Of a stretch of 64,000 nucleotides of DNA, positions 60,070-64,000 are shown one piece after another. Position 1 is the stretch's first letter. Every line of letters starts with the position of its first letter. The DNA is from Shewanella halotolerans (lineage in GTDB: Bacteria; Pseudomonadota; Gammaproteobacteria; Enterobacterales; Shewanellaceae): NCBI RefSeq assembly GCF_019457535.1, contig NZ_CP080417.1, positions 682,001 to 746,000 of the forward strand. Reading direction: 5' to 3'. A program made the position numbers and the translations under genes. The notes under the pieces were generated by a model that was given only the letters and a program-made list of their open reading frames with translations, did no database searches and was not told where the DNA came from.

Positions 60070-60548
60070 AGCCCCGCCTGCGCCGTCGTTTGTGGCTGAC
60101 TCTGCAGCTGATTGAGGGCATCGAGTAGCGCCTTGATTTGACGGCCCACGGCTGAGTCGGCATCGCCCTGGTTGCTGGCGGTATTGAGCAGATTGGTGGA
60201 CTGCTTGATACGCACCAATCCCATGTTGTACCAGGCCTTCTGGTTATTTGGCTCTAGCTCGATGCAGCGTCGATAGGCGGCGATGGCCGCTTCATGACGG
60301 TTGGTACGGGTATAGATGTTACCCAGGCGAAACCAGGCGGGCGCATAGTTAGGTACGCTCTTTAGCACCTCGAGATAGAGGCTCTCCGCCTGATCCAACA
60401 TGGCAAGTTTGTAGGCATGCTCCGCCTGAGACTGAATCGCCATTATCTGCTCATTGCCCTTGTGCTCAGGCTTCTGAGGCGTAGTCGAACAGGCGCCGAG
60501 TAGCGCGGTAACGGCGACGAAAAGCGAGAGGCGTATTAGTTTGCCCAT
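60066..60548 (-). CDS. tadD: TPR lipoprotein TadD-like
   Basis: 160 residues from ATG 60548 (MGKLIRLSLFVAVTALLGAC), chosen because a lipoprotein signal then begins at residue 1 and GGAGAT lies upstream. The mature part has TPR units (YAPAWFRLGNIYTRTNRHEA, NQKAWYNMGLVRIKQ). TadD is a TPR lipoprotein that helps assemble the Tad outer-membrane complex. It overlaps the DUF192 stop and the TadE start. Confidence 0.8.
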   Translation of the reverse strand: MGKLIRLSLFVAVTALLGACSTTPQKPEHKGNEQIMAIQSQAEHAYKLAMLDQAESLYLEVLKSVPNYAPAWFRLGNIYTRTNRHEAAIAAYRRCIELEPNNQKAWYNMGLVRIKQSTNLLNTASNQGDADSAVGRQIKALLDALNQLQSQPQTTAQAGL

Positions 60549-60892
60549 GTCAAAATATCTCCGGGTTTTATCTGTTTGTGGGTGGAGTTGCCTGCGGCCA
60601 GCTCCAAAACCTGGGTGGCACCTCGACAAGCACTGCTGCGCCAGGGCTTAAGATTTCGGGTGATCTTAAGCACCTTGTTGTTTTTATTGAGGTAGACGAT
60701 ATCCAGCGCATAGCGCATCCCTAAGGTATGCACCGAGCTGCAGGGAGCGATAAGCATCCCTTGCTCGTGAGAGAGGGGGCGACGACCTAACAGTCCCCTG
60801 AGTCTGAGCCAGGGAGTATCGGCCACGAAGACTTCGGTGATCGCCTGTCCATTTGGGGTTTTCAGTGTGGTTTTTTTCATGTTAGAGCTCAT
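60536..60892 (-). CDS. DUF192 family protein in the Tad operon
   Basis: A 118-residue DUF192 protein: WLRLRGLLGRRPLSHEQGMLI and HTLGMRYALDIVYLN, then ELAAG near the C-terminus. The family is widespread and of unknown function. It is wedged between tadC and tadD with overlapping ends. Either MSSN (60892) or MKK (60880) may be the start. Confidence 0.8.
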   Translation of the reverse strand: MSSNMKKTTLKTPNGQAITEVFVADTPWLRLRGLLGRRPLSHEQGMLIAPCSSVHTLGMRYALDIVYLNKNNKVLKITRNLKPWRSSACRGATQVLELAAGNSTHKQIKPGDILTWAN

Positions 60893-61745
60893 ACATAAAC
60901 TTCATGGCAATCGGGAAGGCCAAGATCATAAAGGTCACGGGAAAGATGAAGACGATCAGCGGAAAGACCAGCTTGACCGGTGCCTCCAGAGCCTTCTTCT
61001 CGGCGCGCTGAAAACGCTCTATTCGGCGTTGATCCGACTGGATCCTCAGTGTCTGGCCCAGGCTGGCACCGGTTCTTTCCGCCTGTGCCAGGGCGCTGAC
61101 CAGGCTGTTGACCTCGGTCACCTGCACACGATCGGCCATGTTACGAAACGCCTGGGCACGTGACATACCGGCGCGCATGTCGCGAATTACCTTCTCAAAT
61201 TCGATGCGCAGTGGTCCGGCAGGCCCGCGCTCGACCGCCTGGCTGAGCGCCCCTGTCATGTTCAGGCCCGCCTCGATCGACATGGTGAGGTAGTCCAGAT
61301 ACACGGGCAGGCTCTTGACGATCAGCCCCTGGCGTTTCTTACGCAGATCGTTGAGGGTCATCACAGGCAGAAAGTAACCGAACACGGCGGCCAGCAGCAG
61401 ATATTGAGGCACATAGGCGTCGAGCATGGCGCTACATATGAGCGTCAGCCCCAGGCTAAACAGGGTGCTCAGGATGCGGATGGCAAAGTATTGCTCGGCG
61501 GTCATTATGTAAGATAACCCTGAGACCTGGAGCTTCTTGGAGACCCGCTCCAGATAATCGACGCTGAGGTTCTCACTGACATAGAAGGCCAGCAGGCGCA
61601 CCAGGGGCCAGATAAGCTTAAGACCCGGCGATAGCGGGTCCATAAATTCACGGTTTTCCTTCGGTACTCTGTGGTAGATGCGAGCGCAGCTTACGGTCAG
61701 GAAAACGAAGGAGATCACGAAGCAGGCGACAATGAGATTGACCAT
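60882..61745 (-). CDS. tadC: TadC-like inner-membrane pilus assembly protein
   Basis: 287 residues of the type II secretion GspF/TadC family, with membrane helices near residues 1-20 and 85-130 and at the C-terminus (LVFPLIVFIFPVTFMILAFP). The conserved cytoplasmic part LPVYLDYLTMSIEAGLNMTGAL is typical. It pairs with TadB in the inner-membrane platform. Confidence 0.88.
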   Translation of the reverse strand: MVNLIVACFVISFVFLTVSCARIYHRVPKENREFMDPLSPGLKLIWPLVRLLAFYVSENLSVDYLERVSKKLQVSGLSYIMTAEQYFAIRILSTLFSLGLTLICSAMLDAYVPQYLLLAAVFGYFLPVMTLNDLRKKRQGLIVKSLPVYLDYLTMSIEAGLNMTGALSQAVERGPAGPLRIEFEKVIRDMRAGMSRAQAFRNMADRVQVTEVNSLVSALAQAERTGASLGQTLRIQSDQRRIERFQRAEKKALEAPVKLVFPLIVFIFPVTFMILAFPIAMKFMYEL

Positions 61746-61753
61746 GATATTTC

Positions 61754-62605
61754 CTATACGTCTATCGCGACGATCTTACGGATCGACAGGTAGCCACTGG
61801 TGAGCATGATGATGACCAGGGCAATCAGGGCCCAACCCATAGGCTCGGTGAGAATACGGCCCATGGCGGAGGGCTCCATGTGATAGAGCACTACGCCGAT
61901 AAAGACGGGCAGCAGGGTCATTACTATGCCCTGCATCTTTCCCTGGGATGTCAGGGCATCTATCTTGCCTTCCATCTCTATCTTGCGTCGCAAGGTGGCG
62001 GAGAGGCGTTGTAGCACCTCGGCCAGGTTTCCCCCGACCTCACGGGAGATCTGCATGCCGGCGGTCACCAGCTGAAACTCCTCTTCGGGGATGCGTTTAA
62101 ACATGTTGTCCAGCGCCGTGTTGAATTCAACCCCCAGGCGTTGCTCGCGCAGGAAGAGCTGAAACTCTTGCTTGATCGGCGCCTCCATCTCTTCGGCCAT
62201 AAACTCGATGGCGTTGCTGACGTTGGCCCCCGACTGCATAGAGGAGGCGATCATGTTGAGCGCGTCGGGCAGCTGGTGGACAAACTTGCGGCGACGGCGC
62301 TTATGCAGGAACTGATAGGCGAAGCGCGGCAGCAGCGCCAGCGCGATACTCAGTAAAATCCCCAGCACCCAGGAGCCGAAGAAGAGCCGCACCAGAAAAG
62401 GCACCGCCAACAGGGTCAGCATGTTGATGACAAACAGCTGCCTTGGCTCGATAAACAGGAACATATCGAACAGGTTGGTACGGGCCGAGCTGGTAAAGGT
62501 TTCCTGGTAGCGCTTGGCGAAGCGTGTCGACAGGTGCTTAAGCGCCCACACTAATATGGTGACCGAAGCGAATGCCAGCATGGCGGCGATCAACGGACTA
62601 CTCAT
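61754..62605 (-). CDS. tadB: TadB-like inner-membrane pilus assembly protein
   Basis: 283 residues of the GspF/TadB family: LPDALNMIASSMQSGANVSNAI and EEFQLVTAGMQISREVGGNLAEVL signatures, four membrane segments. Overlaps the tadA stop by eight bases, so it is translationally coupled. Partner of TadC. Confidence 0.88.
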   Translation of the reverse strand: MSSPLIAAMLAFASVTILVWALKHLSTRFAKRYQETFTSSARTNLFDMFLFIEPRQLFVINMLTLLAVPFLVRLFFGSWVLGILLSIALALLPRFAYQFLHKRRRRKFVHQLPDALNMIASSMQSGANVSNAIEFMAEEMEAPIKQEFQLFLREQRLGVEFNTALDNMFKRIPEEEFQLVTAGMQISREVGGNLAEVLQRLSATLRRKIEMEGKIDALTSQGKMQGIVMTLLPVFIGVVLYHMEPSAMGRILTEPMGWALIALVIIMLTSGYLSIRKIVAIDV

Positions 62606-64000
62606 AGCGGCTATCCTTGTCGAAGATATCCAAACGTACGGCGATCCCTTGTTTTCTTAGCTGTTCGTAGAATTCGGGCAGAGTGCCGGTTGCGGTGTAA
62701 TAGCCCTGTACCTTGCCCTGCTCGTCGAAGCCGGTCTGCTGGAATTTGAAGATCTCCGACAGTTGCACCACAGTGCCTTCGATGCCAGTAACTTCACAGA
62801 TGCTGGTAACCCGGCGCGAGCCGTCACAGAAGCGGGACTGCTGCACTATGATGTTGACCGCCGAGGTGATCTGCTCGCGGATCGCCGTGACAGGTAGATC
62901 CATTCCCGCCATCATCACCATCACCTCGAGACGTGAGATACAGTCTCTTGGCGAGTTGGAGTGGGCCGTGGTGAGCGAACCATCGTGACCCGTGTTCATC
63001 GCCTGCAGCATGTCGAGCGCCTCACCGCCACGGCATTCACCGATCACCACGCGATCGGGACGCATCCGTAGGCAGTTCTTCACCAGATCGCGGATCTCTA
63101 TGGCGCCTTTGCCCTCCTGGTTAGGGGGACGGGCCTCGAGGGAGACTAGGTTAGGCTGATAGAGTTGCAGTTCGGCGGCATCTTCCACCGTAACGATACG
63201 TTCGTTGTCTGGGATGAAGTTAGACAGTACGTTTAGCAGGGTAGTCTTACCCGAGCCAGTCCCCCCGGAGATGACGACGTTGCGCTTCTGCTTCACGGCG
63301 ATCTCAAGAAACTCCGCCATGGCCTGGCTCATGGAGCCAAAGGCCACCAGATCGTTGCAGCTCAGGCGTCGCTGCATGAATTTACGTATGGTGATGCAGG
63401 GCCCCTTGAGTGCCAGCGGGGGGATCACCGCATTCACGCGGGAACCATCCTTGAGGCGGGCATCCACCATGGGGGAGCTCTCGTCGATACGTCTGCCTAT
63501 GGGGGTCACGATACGTTCGATGGCGCCGAGTACCGCTTGATCGTCGGAGAAGGCGATATCCGACAGGTAGAGGTTACCCGCCTTCTCATAGAAGATCTGA
63601 TCATGGCTGTTGACCATGATCTCAGTGACATCCGGGTCGGCAATCAGCCCCTCGAGCGGCCCTAGGCCTATGGTCTCGTCCAACACTTCCTTGGTCAGCG
63701 CCGAGATCTCGATGTCGTCGGGTAACTTGAAGTTGTCGATGATCTGCTTGAGCAGCACCTCACTCTGGGCGCGCAGCTCGGTGTCACTCATCTCGTTAAC
63801 GTTAACCCGGCGCAGATCCATCTGCTTGAGTAGCTCGGTATGCACCTTGCGGCGCCACTCGTTGCGTCTCTGAATCTGGGCGCTCTGCTCCGTCACTATT
63901 GGAGGCTGCGCCTCGACAGAGGTTACAGCAGCTGCCACGGGAGCGGCTTGTGCCACGACGGGCGCTGCAGGTGGCGGTGGCGTCTCGGCGGGGGCACTTG
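62598..64000 (-). CDS. tadA: Tad pilus ATPase TadA/CpaF (5' end beyond window)
   Basis: At least 467 residues. The secretion ATPase core has Walker A GGTGSGKTTLLN, VVIGECRGGEA (Walker B), and MNTGHDGSLTTAHSN. It powers Flp/Tad pilus assembly. The frame stays open to the right edge with an Ala/Pro-rich stretch (SAPAETPPPPAAPVV), so the true start lies beyond 64000; a GTG at 63956 is an unlikely start. A Pro/Ala linker at this end could join an additional N-terminal domain. Confidence 0.92.
   Translation of the reverse strand, partial: SAPAETPPPPAAPVVAQAAPVAAAVTSVEAQPPIVTEQSAQIQRRNEWRRKVHTELLKQMDLRRVNVNEMSDTELRAQSEVLLKQIIDNFKLPDDIEISALTKEVLDETIGLGPLEGLIADPDVTEIMVNSHDQIFYEKAGNLYLSDIAFSDDQAVLGAIERIVTPIGRRIDESSPMVDARLKDGSRVNAVIPPLALKGPCITIRKFMQRRLSCNDLVAFGSMSQAMAEFLEIAVKQKRNVVISGGTGSGKTTLLNVLSNFIPDNERIVTVEDAAELQLYQPNLVSLEARPPNQEGKGAIEIRDLVKNCLRMRPDRVVIGECRGGEALDMLQAMNTGHDGSLTTAHSNSPRDCISRLEVMVMMAGMDLPVTAIREQITSAVNIIVQQSRFCDGSRRVTSICEVTGIEGTVVQLSEIFKFQQTGFDEQGKVQGYYTATGTLPEFYEQLRKQGIAVRLDIFDKDSRYE

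Overview
The window looks like chromosomal DNA of a Shewanella-type gammaproteobacterium. The evidence is a psrABC-type sulfur-compound reductase with a PhnD-fold sensor kinase/FixJ-type regulator pair, a PutA of about 1,060 residues without a DNA-binding domain, cydDC, a DUF47-Pit operon, a yjf-like envelope operon and a Tad pilus cluster. The GC-rich core is interrupted by clearly AT-richer accessory DNA. The species cannot be fixed from the sequence alone.

Layout. 1-2067: incomplete AT-rich secreted protein with ELWxxDGT-like motifs. 2500-5541: POT peptide transporter and DbpA helicase. 5542-9304: accessory island A, with palindromic repeats, a leader, four small gene cassettes each followed by an attC-like site, then inverted palindromic repeats; there is no integrase. 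9305-13059: methyltransferase, GFA-type protein, small secreted protein, RhlE and a DUF3622 protein. 13141-19963: psrABC and its two-component regulators. 19964-22100: island B, a second platform of the same design as A carrying one cassette, a probable PD-(D/E)XK nuclease. 22221-25759: cydDC. 25907-29086: putA. 29418-33937: SH3 protein, Pit phosphate transporter with its DUF47 partner, and a CYTH/CHAD triphosphatase. 34059-41060: potassium-channel-like protein and a yjfI/J/K/L-like operon including a membrane-fused aminopropyltransferase. 41326-50557: glnE, a solute-binding protein, fetB, zapE, an OmpA-like protein and envelope proteins. 50791-54757: a duplicated secreted/membrane gene pair, one copy of which has been split by another pair. 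55309-59307: a giant calcium-binding-type lipoprotein. 59386-64000: Tad export genes (tadE, tadD, a DUF192 gene, tadC, tadB, tadA), running off the right edge.

The most unusual content is the pair of islands A and B. They share a 123-bp leader, aligned without gaps at about 91% identity, which ends exactly at an integron-type G^TTA core point. They also share right-hand flanks and a bracketing family of about 160-220-bp palindromic elements whose stem arms differ between copies yet remain self-complementary. The cassettes between these shared flanks are entirely different. This suggests an integron-like exchange platform without a local integrase, duplicated at two chromosomal sites.

Regulatory signals read by eye: FNR/EtrA-like boxes before the peptide transporter and cydD; a 7-4-7 PhoB box before the DUF47-pit operon; a 13-bp palindrome, GACATAATATGTC, over the -35 of both promoters of the yjf-like operon; a LexA-like box in island A; and a hairpin abutting the psrA Shine-Dalgarno. 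All functional statements are sequence-reading inferences; no database search was run.
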